From positions 186,001 through 250,000 of the forward strand of contig NZ_JBDPZC010000001.1 in the NCBI RefSeq assembly GCF_039872765.1: a DNA stretch of 64,000 nucleotides, given 5' to 3'. The position numbers and the translations under genes are program-made. Under the pieces are notes generated by a model. It ran no database searches. It was not told the DNA's origin and worked only from the letters and a program-made list of their open reading frames with translations. Of the stretch, positions 34,182-42,780 are shown piece after piece; the stretch's first letter is position 1; every line of letters begins with the position of its first letter. The DNA comes from Roseateles_B flavus (lineage in GTDB: Bacteria > Pseudomonadota > Gammaproteobacteria > Burkholderiales > Burkholderiaceae_C).

Positions 34182-35942
34182 ATGGCCGACAAGCCCAGAC
34201 TGTTGCTGGTGGATGACGACACGGTCACGCTGCAGGTCCTGAGCAAGACCCTGGCGCCCTACGCCCGCATACGCTTTGCGCGCAGCGGCGCCGAAGCACT
34301 CCAGGCGGTGGAGTCGGAACTGCCCGATCTGCTCATTCTCGACGTCAACATGCCGGGCCTCGGGGGCATGGAGGTGCTCGCGCAGCTCCGGGCCCGCCCC
34401 GCCAGCGCGCAGCTGCCGGTGATCCTGGTGACCAGCGCCAGCGATGAAGCGCTGGAGGCCACGGCGCTGCAGATCGGCGCCCAGGACTTCGTCCGCAAAC
34501 CGTTCCAGCCGGAGCTGCTGGTCGATCGCATGCGCGCCTTGCTGCGGCTGTCGGCGCTGCGCGCCCACCAGCCGGCCACCCTGAACCTGCGCAGCGCGCG
34601 CATCCTGCTGGTGGACGACGACCCGCTGGCGATCGAGGCACTCCGCTCGACGCTGGCGCCGCTGGGCGCCACCTTGCTGGCGGCGGCCGATGGCGAGGAA
34701 GCGCTCGCCCAGATGCACAACGAGGTTCCCGACCTGGTGCTGCTGGATGCCCAGATGCCGCGGCTGGATGGTTACGCCGTGTGCCAAGCGATGCAGACCG
34801 ACCCCGTGCTGAGCCAGGTGCCGGTGGCCTTCGTCAGCGTTCACGCCGAGGCCAAGTACGAGACCCTGGGTTTTGCGGTCGGCGCCTCCGACTTCCTGGC
34901 CAAGCCCTTCAAGCCCGACGTGCTGCTGGCCCGGGTGCGCAAGCTTTTGCAGCTGCGCAGCGAGCGCGAGGAGACGGCCAACGCCATCGCCGCGCACTGG
35001 CAGGAGCTGGGCGATCGCCGCGTGGCCGAGCTGGTGTCGGTGGCCTCGGATGCCATCGTTTCCGTGGACTCGGCCGGCGTGGTGCGGCTGATGAACAAGG
35101 CCGCCGCAGCCTTGTTCGGCGTCTCGGTGGAGCGCGCGCTCGGCCAGGCCGCGGAGGTGGTGCTGCCCGGCTGGATGGCCTTGGACTTTGCCAACGAGGC
35201 CATGGCCCAAGCCAACGAGCGGCGGCGCAGCGGCCGCCCGGCGCGGGTGCTGCGCGTGTTCCGCGGCGATGGCGCGGTCCGATCGGTGGAGCCGGTGGTC
35301 TTTCAGCAGGGGGGCGGTGCGCACCGCATCACCACCGTCGTGCTGCGTGATGCGACCGATCGAATCGCCGCCGAGCAGCGTCGCGAGGCGCTGCGGGATG
35401 CGGTCGTCGCCTCCGGCGTGCAACTGGCCTTGCTCCAGGCCTTGAGTGACGGCGCCCATTCGGCCGAGGACCTGGTCGCCGCCGTTCAGGGGCGTGCGGT
35501 GCTACCGATTGCGCCCCCGGACCTGAAAGGCTTTGACCTGGCGCGGGCGCTGACGGAGCTCGACGCTTGGTGTCGAACCCAAAGCAAGGCCATCGACCTG
35601 GGCTTGGCCCTGCCCAGCCGGACCCTGGCGGTGGTGGGCAATGCGGAGCACTTCCGCGCAGGAATGCAAAGACTCCTGCTCGCCCTGGCGGCGTCCAGCG
35701 CAAGCGGCCTGACGCTGGAGATCAGCGTCAAAGCAGAAGAAGCCATCAGTCTGTCACTGACCTTCGGCGGGCTCAGGCTTGAGTCAAGCCACCTCGAATC
35801 CCCGCTGGTTCGCCTGGCCTTGATGCAGATGGGAGCAGGTGGGGCCATCGCCAGTTTCGACGATGAGCGGGTAGGCACCGAGAGTCAAACCCTGAGCTTC
35901 AACCTGCTGAAGCCCTCGCTCACCACCGAAGCCCACATCTGA
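34182..35942 (+). CDS. REC-REC-PAS protein with degenerate kinase-like C-terminus
   Basis: 586 residues from ATG 34182 (AAGGAGG eight bases upstream). Two tandem REC domains carry intact Asp sites (D54 in LLILDVNMPG; about D189 in LVLLDAQMP). A coiled linker and a PAS domain (about 285-400, DAIVSVDSAGVVRLMNKAAA) follow. The C-terminal 170 residues resemble a HisKA/HATPase region in layout but lack a convincing H-box, N-box and G-box, so kinase activity is not supported. It is divergent from the hybrid kinase, 130 bases apart, and is a likely receiver of its phosphorelay. Confidence 0.8.
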   Translation: MADKPRLLLVDDDTVTLQVLSKTLAPYARIRFARSGAEALQAVESELPDLLILDVNMPGLGGMEVLAQLRARPASAQLPVILVTSASDEALEATALQIGAQDFVRKPFQPELLVDRMRALLRLSALRAHQPATLNLRSARILLVDDDPLAIEALRSTLAPLGATLLAAADGEEALAQMHNEVPDLVLLDAQMPRLDGYAVCQAMQTDPVLSQVPVAFVSVHAEAKYETLGFAVGASDFLAKPFKPDVLLARVRKLLQLRSEREETANAIAAHWQELGDRRVAELVSVASDAIVSVDSAGVVRLMNKAAAALFGVSVERALGQAAEVVLPGWMALDFANEAMAQANERRRSGRPARVLRVFRGDGAVRSVEPVVFQQGGGAHRITTVVLRDATDRIAAEQRREALRDAVVASGVQLALLQALSDGAHSAEDLVAAVQGRAVLPIAPPDLKGFDLARALTELDAWCRTQSKAIDLGLALPSRTLAVVGNAEHFRAGMQRLLLALAASSASGLTLEISVKAEEAISLSLTFGGLRLESSHLESPLVRLALMQMGAGGAIASFDDERVGTESQTLSFNLLKPSLTTEAHI

Positions 35943-36043
35943 TCGGCTTCGCTTCGAGTGACCCCGAAGCGGTCTAGTTCGGTCATTCGTTGGGTGTCAT
36001 TGAATGTCTGATCTCGCTGCAATGCTGTCCGCCGGTCCAGGGT

Positions 36044-36844
36044 GGTGCTCAACCAAAGAGCCTTGAATGGCACTCATGGGCCTTAACGCCCGCCTATGCG
36101 CCCCCGACATTCATAGCCAGCGCCTTCACCGCCTGATAGGCGGCTCGAAGCGTAAGAGCGTCAGCCAAGGCGTGATGACGGCCCAGCCCTCGCTTTCGAA
36201 GATCGCGGAAGCACTCCTCGGCAGCGATTTCACCGGTTGGGCTACCAGAAAGGGCGCCGATGTTGACTGGGAGTACCGACTCACGCACCTGCTCCCACAG
36301 TCCTGCATTGCGGACGGAAAGTGCCAGCAGCTCAAAGTCCACAGGGTAGTCAAAGGCCACTTCGACTCGGGCGCTGGCCTCCTCGGACATCGAGAGCAGC
36401 CATTCGCCGGTTCGGCGGCCCATCTCCCATTCAGTTGAGGCGGCATTGGCGACCTTATCCCACTGATCCAGGACTCCTTCAAAGAGGACGAAATTGGAAG
36501 CGCCCCTCCGGCGAGCGATGCCAACGTCGCTCGACAGATTCAGTTCGACGTAGTGCTCGCGTCCGTCCAGGCTGACAAGCCCCATGCTGAGGAGTTCAGG
36601 GCGAAGAAGGTCCGTGAACTCTGTATCCAGGAAGACGATCATGTGCAGGAGTTCCAACGTTCGGAACGGCCATTGCCGGTGCATGGCCATTGGTGCCCAA
36701 CACTGCCGGATTGCACACGCCAGACCGTCACCTGATGCCATGCGCCTTCCATGCTGCCCGCCTTGGTATGAAGCGATCCAGCATGCATAGATCGTCGAAG
36801 TTGCAACTCGACGTTTAGGTGCAACTTAATGGGCTCCTTGGGGG
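36044..36844. repeat. 0.8-kb direct repeat, copy 2 (exonuclease unit)
   Basis: The second copy of the unit at 22287-23087, same orientation, 13757 bases away, with the exonuclease gene and the AAGTTGCA/TGCAACTT inverted repeat (36798-36827). The left edge of similarity is near GTGCTCAACCAAAGAG, and the right edge decays after TGGGCTCCTTGGGGG. Homologous recombination between the copies would excise 13.76 kb, including the recombinase and the signalling genes. Confidence 0.9.
36094..36642 (-). CDS. DEDD-type 3'-5' exonuclease (Rv2179c-like), copy 2
   Basis: 182 residues, identical to the copy at 22337-22885 except for the penultimate residue (Gly instead of Ser). The same features apply: LDTEF at residues 5-9 and RHHALADALTLRAAY near the end. 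Two almost unchanged copies at this distance imply a recent duplication or recent conversion. It lies downstream of the REC-REC-PAS gene in convergent orientation. Confidence 0.75.
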   Translation of the reverse strand: MIVFLDTEFTDLLRPELLSMGLVSLDGREHYVELNLSSDVGIARRRGASNFVLFEGVLDQWDKVANAASTEWEMGRRTGEWLLSMSEEASARVEVAFDYPVDFELLALSVRNAGLWEQVRESVLPVNIGALSGSPTGEIAAEECFRDLRKRGLGRHHALADALTLRAAYQAVKALAMNVGGA

Positions 36845-37007
36845 CAACTGCAGCGGTTGCCGCTACCGAACTGGAGCCTCCTCGAAACCCAGCGCGACTC
36901 ACCCGTGAGCAGATAACTGCACGACTCATGCGTGAAGGCAGGAGCTTTTCCGAAGCGCCAAGCGATCAGTGCATCGAGGGCGCCGCGGCATACCTTTCTT
37001 CACAAGG
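36643..37007. other. intergenic DNA after exonuclease copy 2
   Basis: The first 200 bases are repeat DNA shared with the other copy. The rest (36845-37007) is unique. A plus-strand frame through it reads RLTREQITARLMREGRSF and onward, which looks moderately protein-like but has no start with a ribosome site. It may be a gene remnant. Nothing else is seen. Confidence 0.35.
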
Positions 37008-37667
37008 TCAGGACTTGAGCAGCTTCTGGATATCGATGTTGCCGAAGGGCATGGTGGGGGCTGCCAACTGGCGAAGAATGGTCAGGTGCTGGTCGATCTT
37101 GACCTTGCGCAGACGGTCCAGCGTGATCTTTCCGCCCAGCACCAGGGCGGGTTCGAAGCCGTACATCTCATCGGGGGCCAGGGGGCCAAGTGAAGTCAGT
37201 GCGCGCTCGAATAAGGGATCTCCGGCTACGTCATCCATGTCACATTCATCAAGGTTCATTCCTGAGAAGAACCACGGCAACCTTCGCTCCAGCTCCTCCG
37301 CAGGCAGCACCTCCAGATCCCTGGGGAAGATGGCGTGCAAGCTGCAAGCAATGATGACCTTGCATCCAAATTTTTCGCCACAGAGATACAAGTCTCCAAA
37401 AGCAGACCTGGCAATAACGTGAAAGCTGTCCGCCTGTTCTAGCGGTGACCCGTCTAACCACTCATCCACGATGTCCTCATAGTCGTCTGGATTGACGGTC
37501 CAGAAGCGTCCATGGGCATAGCCATTCCAGCCCTCGGTCTGCCAGTAGTGCAGCAGCTTGTTTGGCAGCTTGCCGCGCCATTGGTCCATGGCTTCTTTTG
37601 GGACTGTTTGGTGGGAGGTCGCTTCACCAAATTTTTGAATGAAGTACTCAAAGTCCTCGTCTCTCAT
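37008..37667 (-). CDS. T6SS immunity protein, GAD-like/DUF1851 (Tdi-like)
   Basis: 219 residues, start ATG 37667 overlapping the effector stop (ATGA). The N-terminal half is the GAD-like domain (FEYFIQKFGEATSHQTVPKE, LLHYWQTEGWNGYAHGRFW, VNPDDYEDIVDEWL). The C-terminal half is the DUF1851/Tdi1_C domain (AFGDLYLCGEKFG, DPLFERALTSLGPLAPDEMY, GFEPALVLGGKI). This two-domain form is that of Tdi, the cognate inhibitor of Tde DNase effectors in Agrobacterium. It should bind and block the toxin encoded just upstream and protect kin cells. Confidence 0.85.
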   Translation of the reverse strand: MRDEDFEYFIQKFGEATSHQTVPKEAMDQWRGKLPNKLLHYWQTEGWNGYAHGRFWTVNPDDYEDIVDEWLDGSPLEQADSFHVIARSAFGDLYLCGEKFGCKVIIACSLHAIFPRDLEVLPAEELERRLPWFFSGMNLDECDMDDVAGDPLFERALTSLGPLAPDEMYGFEPALVLGGKITLDRLRKVKIDQHLTILRQLAAPTMPFGNIDIQKLLKS

Positions 37668-39316
37668 CGCAAGCCTCGTCCTCTACAAACTTCCAGCTGA
37701 ACATTCATCTTGTCGGATCCATGGCCATTTTTAATGGCGTCGTTGGCTGAGCTTTCCATGTGCCCCACACGACTGGTCGGATCGCCCGGTGCCTTCTGAT
37801 TCCAGCTGCCACCGATGGAGGAGTTGACATCCGCGCGCCCCATGCCCTTCGGGTCCGGTGCAAGCCAGCCGCCGGCCACCATATCAGGCTCATGAAGGGC
37901 GGCAAGCTTCCCCATCAATTCTTTCGTTCGTGCAAGGGCCTCCGTTTCCGCCTTCACCGGGCTCATCCCCCCTCCCTGCAGGCTTTCCTTGATCGATTTG
38001 CCAACGGTTTCTGCAAACTTCTTTCTGAACCCCTCCTGCGCCCCCTCCGCCATCGGATTGCGCCCGTACTTGGCGAACGCCTCCCGCGCCGCCTTGAACT
38101 CCGCCGCCGTCATGCTGTTGATGGCATCCTGCTGGCGCTTGAGCTGCTCGGACATCTCCTTGAGGTAGTCCTTCTTCTGGTCAGGAGACAGGCGCCTGAA
38201 CTTCTTCTTGTCATACGGATGGAAGCAGGGCACCCGCTTGGCGCGGATGTGCGCCGCAGAACCGCTGCCGTCCCCACCACCGCCCTTGCCGGCGTCCTTG
38301 CCCGCGTCCTTGGCTTCCTGCGCCGCTCGGGCCTCGGCCAGCTTCTTGCCCCGCGCCTCCTCCAGCAGCTTGATCTCATCCGCACTCTTGCCTGCGGCGC
38401 GGGCGGCCTTGACCTCCTTGTCCAGCATCTGCGCCGCTTCCAGCGGGGTCTTGGCCAGCTTGCTGATCTCCGCGATCCGACCCGCCACGCGGCCGAGGGC
38501 GCCCAGACCCTTGCCGCCCACCACTTCGGTGCCCAGCGATGTCACCACCATGGCCATCGCGCCAGCCGTGCCGCTGCGCGCGCTGGACTCTCGCCAGCTC
38601 TGCCCGATCGAGTCCACGATCGCCCCGGCCGCCTGCTGCTGGTTGGCCAGCAATTCGTTGGCCAGGGCGATGCTCTTGGGATCGCCGCTCATATAGGCCG
38701 CGTTGACGAAGTCGGGATTCGCGCCGAACAGCGCCCCCAGGCCGTCCGCCATGTCGCTGAACCCCTGCGCGATACGGCCCCGGGCCGCCGCCGTCGTCGC
38801 CTCGTCCGAGGTCCACGGCAGCGCCTCCCAGATCGTCTTCCCGCTCTCCTTGATCCCCTTGACCTTGTCCTTGAGCACCTTGCCCGACTCGTCTCCCATG
38901 CGCTCCAGCATCGGCCGGGGAATGGGCTTGACCACGGTCACCAGCTCGCCCTTGGCGCCGCCCATGCCGGCCGCATTGCAGTTGATCAGGCATTCGCTGC
39001 CCTGCCAGGCCATGGGCTGCTTGTTGAGCTTGATGGTGGGATGACCGGACAGGATCAGGACATGCCCCGAGCCCTGCGACGTCCCGGCGACGATGTGGCT
39101 GCCGGCATCCGCCTGGACGTTCTTGAACAAGTCGCCGACGCGGTAGATCTGCAGGCCATCGCCATACACGTCCGGCGAATGGGTCACCTTGTGATCCAGC
39201 TGCGAGAAGCTGCTGAACCCCACCACGTCCTTGCCGACGCGGCACAGGTCGGGCTGCTTGGTCACGGCGCGCCACTGCGCATCCGCATTGCCGGCGTGCT
39301 TGGCGGATCCGCTCAT
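37664..39316 (-). CDS. T6SS DNase effector, PAAR-like (DUF4150) + Ntox15 (Tde-like)
   Basis: 550 residues from ATG 39316, which overlaps the adaptor stop (ATGA). The longer frame upstream is inside the adaptor gene. Residues about 1-125 are a DUF4150/PAAR-like domain that caps the VgrG spike (FSQLDHKVTHSPDVYGDG, CLINCNAAGMGGA). The middle (about 130-300) is Ala-rich and amphipathic and could act in translocation, and a charged linker follows. The C-terminal 170 residues are an Ntox15 toxin domain (HPYDKKKFRRLSPDQKKDYL) with the HxxD catalytic motif in LHEPDMVAGG (about 474). Tde proteins of this kind degrade DNA in the target cell. Confidence 0.87.
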   Translation of the reverse strand: MSGSAKHAGNADAQWRAVTKQPDLCRVGKDVVGFSSFSQLDHKVTHSPDVYGDGLQIYRVGDLFKNVQADAGSHIVAGTSQGSGHVLILSGHPTIKLNKQPMAWQGSECLINCNAAGMGGAKGELVTVVKPIPRPMLERMGDESGKVLKDKVKGIKESGKTIWEALPWTSDEATTAAARGRIAQGFSDMADGLGALFGANPDFVNAAYMSGDPKSIALANELLANQQQAAGAIVDSIGQSWRESSARSGTAGAMAMVVTSLGTEVVGGKGLGALGRVAGRIAEISKLAKTPLEAAQMLDKEVKAARAAGKSADEIKLLEEARGKKLAEARAAQEAKDAGKDAGKGGGGDGSGSAAHIRAKRVPCFHPYDKKKFRRLSPDQKKDYLKEMSEQLKRQQDAINSMTAAEFKAAREAFAKYGRNPMAEGAQEGFRKKFAETVGKSIKESLQGGGMSPVKAETEALARTKELMGKLAALHEPDMVAGGWLAPDPKGMGRADVNSSIGGSWNQKAPGDPTSRVGHMESSANDAIKNGHGSDKMNVQLEVCRGRGLR

Positions 39317-40497
39317 GGCGCGGCTCCAGCCGGCGGGGCGACGGGCAGCGCCGCGGCGCGCTTGCGTCGTATCTCCCGCATCAGGTCCAGGGGCATGCCA
39401 CCAATCAACGCCCACTTCAGCGACTGATGCGGCATGCACAGCCGGTGCCAGGTCATGCTGATCTCCTGGCGATCCAGGTCGATGCTGACGGTGTCCAGCA
39501 GAAATTCCAGCAGCTGCACGGTGTCCGAGCCTTCGAACTCGGCCGAGGCATAGACCGCCATGCCGGGCAGCTGAGTGTTCAGGAAGCAGTCGCCGTCTCG
39601 GCGCGTGGCGCCTTGGACCACGCAATTGGCCAGGGTGACGGTTTCATCCCCTTGCAGCCGCGTGCGGCACATCAGGTCGGGATGGGCGCTGTTGTAGTAA
39701 TGGCTGTCAAAGTCAGCAGGCCACTCGGGGTAGCGGTACTGGCGCCAGATCTCGTCCAGCGTGCCTTGCCGCTCCTTGCGCGGGCTCCACCAGCGGGCGA
39801 TGGGCCCCAAGCCCTGTGTGGCCTGGCGATCGAAGGGGCTGCTGACGGGCGCCCGTGGATCCTCGAGCTGCGGAGCCGCCTGCTGCCTGATGGCCTTGAT
39901 CTTCTGCTCGATCTCCTGTCGTGCCGCCTTGGGCAGAGGCTTGAGGTCCGTCACGTCGGGCAACCAGCCCTGCCCCGCCGGGTTGCCTGCGAAGGCGCAA
40001 TATTCCGGATGCCCGTGCTCGTCCAGTTGGGAGGCAAGTTGGATCCCGCCAAAAGCCTGGCGGTAGTCCAGCCTGATCTGCTCGACAGGCGTCGGGCGCG
40101 TCAGGCTCCAGCCCGTCAGCCCCTTCTCAAACTGACGCGGCCCGCAGACCCTCAGTGTCTTGCTTGTGTCTCCCACGCGGACCAGCGACAGCCAGTCCCG
40201 CTGGGCGCGGCCACTGGGCGCCATGAGATGCCCGCAGACGTGGATGTCGGTGGTGGGCTTGCCGATCTCCACATCGCCATCGCTGCCCACGACGCAGCGC
40301 TGGATCTGATCTTGCGGCCCCTCATAAGTCTCTCCCCAGCGAATGGGCTGCTGCACCTCGGCCAGCTTCAGCGGCGCGCCATCGTCCGTCCATCGGAAGG
40401 TCGCCCTCACGGCCATGACATCCATTTCCTGGCGCGCATAGCCCTCCTTGCGGTAGTGGGCCAGGGCAAAGGGGGTGACGGTTTCCAGCTGGGCCAT
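39313..40497 (-). CDS. DUF2169 T6SS effector adaptor/chaperone
   Basis: 394 residues. The N-terminus (PFALAHYRKEGYARQEMDVM, VRATFRWTDDGAPLKLAEVQ) and the conserved segments DIHVCGHLMAPSGRAQRDW, VCGPRQFEKGL, RLDYRQAFGG and NPAGQGWLPD identify DUF2169. Proteins of this family are specific chaperones that load PAAR/DUF4150 effectors onto VgrG. The order vgrG - DUF2169 - effector - immunity equals that of the vgrG2-tde2-tdi2 locus of Agrobacterium. It starts three bases after the vgrG stop and its own stop overlaps the effector start. Confidence 0.87.
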   Translation of the reverse strand: MAQLETVTPFALAHYRKEGYARQEMDVMAVRATFRWTDDGAPLKLAEVQQPIRWGETYEGPQDQIQRCVVGSDGDVEIGKPTTDIHVCGHLMAPSGRAQRDWLSLVRVGDTSKTLRVCGPRQFEKGLTGWSLTRPTPVEQIRLDYRQAFGGIQLASQLDEHGHPEYCAFAGNPAGQGWLPDVTDLKPLPKAARQEIEQKIKAIRQQAAPQLEDPRAPVSSPFDRQATQGLGPIARWWSPRKERQGTLDEIWRQYRYPEWPADFDSHYYNSAHPDLMCRTRLQGDETVTLANCVVQGATRRDGDCFLNTQLPGMAVYASAEFEGSDTVQLLEFLLDTVSIDLDRQEISMTWHRLCMPHQSLKWALIGGMPLDLMREIRRKRAAALPVAPPAGAAP

Positions 40498-40500
40498 TGA

Positions 40501-42780
40501 TCAGCCCTGCCCATCGGCGCCAGCCTCTTCCGCGTCATCGCCCGAGGGCGCCGAAAGTGCGCTGCCGCCATTCATGAGAATGTCTGACGGTCCATCGACG
40601 TGCACATAGCTGCCGGACTTGATGTGCACCTCGGGCCCGTCCAGGTAGATCGCCTGCGGGGTCAGCACGATCTTGGAATCACCGCAGACCAGCTCGATCC
40701 TGTCCCCGGCCTCCAGGCGGTAGGTCTTGCCCACCTTGCTGCTCTTGTTGAGCCCCACCTGCTCCATCTGCTGCAGCGCCACGGTGGTGTTCATCAAGCC
40801 ACCCACGGTCGTCTGGTAGGCCCCGCCCACCGTCAGCGCCTTGGCCAGCCCGATCGTCTCCGCCTTGGCCAGCGTGATCGTCTCGGTCTTCATGCCGCCA
40901 ATCGTCACGCTCCGATTCGACCCAATGCTCACCGTCTGGTTCTGCCCGATCGTGATGGTCTCGTTCTGCCCCACGTCCTCGGTGCGGTTGTCCCCGATGC
41001 TGATCGTCTCGTTGTGGTCCACCCGCTCCTTGCGGTCGTTGTGCACCGTGATCGTCTCGTCGTGGTCCACGGTTTCGGTGCGGTCGTGCTTCACGTGCAC
41101 CGTCTCGTCGTGGTCAATCGTCTTGCTGCGGTCGTGGCCCACCCAGTGGCTCTCGTCGTGCTCGACCTCGATGCGCTGGTCCTTCTCGGCGTGCAGCCAG
41201 ACTTCCTCCTGGCCCTTCTTGTCCTCGAAGCGGATCGCGTTGGCGTTCTCGTAGCCGCCGCCCTTGCTGGAGCGGCTCAGGATGCCCGTCTGCGTCTTGT
41301 TGGCCGGCAGTTCCCAGGGCGGCATGTTGTCCTGGTTGTAGACGCGGCCCGTGATCAGCGGGCGGTCCGGGTTGCCGTCCAGGAACTGCACCAGCACCTC
41401 CTGCCCGATGCGCGGGATCGCCACGAAGCCGAAGTTGCTGCCCGCCCAGGTCGAGGCCACGCGCACCCAGGCGCTGCTCTTGTCATCGAACGTGCCCTCG
41501 CGGTCCCAGTGGAACTGCACGCGCACGCGGCCGTATTCGTCGGTGTGGATCTCCTCGCCCGCGGGGCCCACCACGATCGCCGTCTGCAGGCCGTAGATCT
41601 TGGGCTCGATGGAGTTGTGGCTGCGCCCGGGGCGCCAGGGCACCTTCTTGCGCAGGCAGCTCAGCTGGGCCTGGTAGTGCGAGACCTGACCCTGCTGGGT
41701 CTCGAAGTTGTTGCTCGCGCTGTGGCGCACCTCCAGCACGAGGAAGCTGGTGTCGTCGCCGTCGTCCACCAGGCCGAAGCTCTCGCTCATCACGTGGCCG
41801 GTGAGCTGGAAGTAGCGGCCTGGCTGCATGCCGCGGAAATCACTCACCGCCACGAAGTGCTTGGCCGCGGCTTCGATCTCCTCCATGCGGCGGCGCACGT
41901 AGTCGCGGCCCGCGCCGGCGTCGGCGTAGCCGTAGGCGCCGGCGTACTCGTAGACCTCCAACGGGGGGATGTCACCCTGCTGGTTCAGCGTGGGCGTGTC
42001 CGCCATCTGCGGACGCGGGCGCTTGAAGTCGAAGCTGGACGCACTGAAGCTGGTGCTGGCCACATTGCGCACGGGGGTCAGGCCTTGCACGCCGGGCTCG
42101 CGCACGCCAGCGTCACCCTTCCAGGGCACGGCGGCGCCGCCGTCCAGGGGCTCGCAGGCGGTGGAGTCACCGCTGATCACCAGGGTGTGGCCGCTCTTGC
42201 TGTGCTCGTACCAGTAGTGCCAGCCCAGGGCCTCCCAGCGGCGGTGCAGGTAGTTGTAGTTGCTCTCGTCGAACTGGCAGGCGTCCGTCATCACCGGGTC
42301 GCTGCCCAGCTGCTGGCTGCGCCAGTCCGCGTGCGGGCACTCGCCCAGCAGCTGCGCGGTCTGCTGCTCCACCGTCTTGAAGTGGAAGAGGCGGTTGTTG
42401 CGCGTCAGGCGCAGGAAGGCGAGCCAGGGCAGCAGCACCATGTCGTAGTACGCGAAGCCGCCCTCGTTCTTGACGAAGCGGAACTCGAAGACATGGCCGT
42501 TGAAGAAGCGCGAGCTGCCGTCGTCGCGCAGCAGCTCGATGCTCACCATCTTGCCCAGCACGTCCTTCAGCGCGATGTCCGGCTGGTCCGACAGCACCTC
42601 CACCACGAAGTGGAAGTCGCGCGAGAGGCCTTCGGTCGCGTCCAGCCGGTTGGCCACCATCAGCGCGGAGGGGCCGTCCTCCCGCGGGAAGTGCAGCTGC
42701 AGCAGCCGCGCGTTCTGGCGTTGGCCCCGGATGAATTGCAGCAGCGCGCCGCTGGCTTCGCTCAGCGCTTGTGATGACAT
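40501..42780 (-). CDS. vgrG: T6SS spike protein VgrG
   Basis: 759 residues from ATG 42780, which has GGGAGGAA about seven bases upstream; eight codons of upstream frame are excluded. It has the gp27-like part (LLQLHFPREDGPSALMVANR, DACQFDESNYNYLHRRWE), the gp5/OB region (VRVQFHWDREGTFDDKSSAW, WAGSNFGFVAIPRIGQEVLV, FLDGNPDRPLITGRVYN), and a C-terminal beta-prism built of degenerate repeats of the type H-D-E/R-T-x-x-V/I-D-H (about residues 540-650). It forms the trimeric tip of the T6SS needle and carries the downstream PAAR-like DNase. No structural T6SS genes are in the window, so it must use an apparatus encoded elsewhere. Confidence 0.92.
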   Translation of the reverse strand: MSSQALSEASGALLQFIRGQRQNARLLQLHFPREDGPSALMVANRLDATEGLSRDFHFVVEVLSDQPDIALKDVLGKMVSIELLRDDGSSRFFNGHVFEFRFVKNEGGFAYYDMVLLPWLAFLRLTRNNRLFHFKTVEQQTAQLLGECPHADWRSQQLGSDPVMTDACQFDESNYNYLHRRWEALGWHYWYEHSKSGHTLVISGDSTACEPLDGGAAVPWKGDAGVREPGVQGLTPVRNVASTSFSASSFDFKRPRPQMADTPTLNQQGDIPPLEVYEYAGAYGYADAGAGRDYVRRRMEEIEAAAKHFVAVSDFRGMQPGRYFQLTGHVMSESFGLVDDGDDTSFLVLEVRHSASNNFETQQGQVSHYQAQLSCLRKKVPWRPGRSHNSIEPKIYGLQTAIVVGPAGEEIHTDEYGRVRVQFHWDREGTFDDKSSAWVRVASTWAGSNFGFVAIPRIGQEVLVQFLDGNPDRPLITGRVYNQDNMPPWELPANKTQTGILSRSSKGGGYENANAIRFEDKKGQEEVWLHAEKDQRIEVEHDESHWVGHDRSKTIDHDETVHVKHDRTETVDHDETITVHNDRKERVDHNETISIGDNRTEDVGQNETITIGQNQTVSIGSNRSVTIGGMKTETITLAKAETIGLAKALTVGGAYQTTVGGLMNTTVALQQMEQVGLNKSSKVGKTYRLEAGDRIELVCGDSKIVLTPQAIYLDGPEVHIKSGSYVHVDGPSDILMNGGSALSAPSGDDAEEAGADGQG

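Noticed and set aside
40600..42774. 724-codon plus-strand frame opposite vgrG
   Set aside because: Antisense shadow with no recognisable domain; vgrG has all family motifs.
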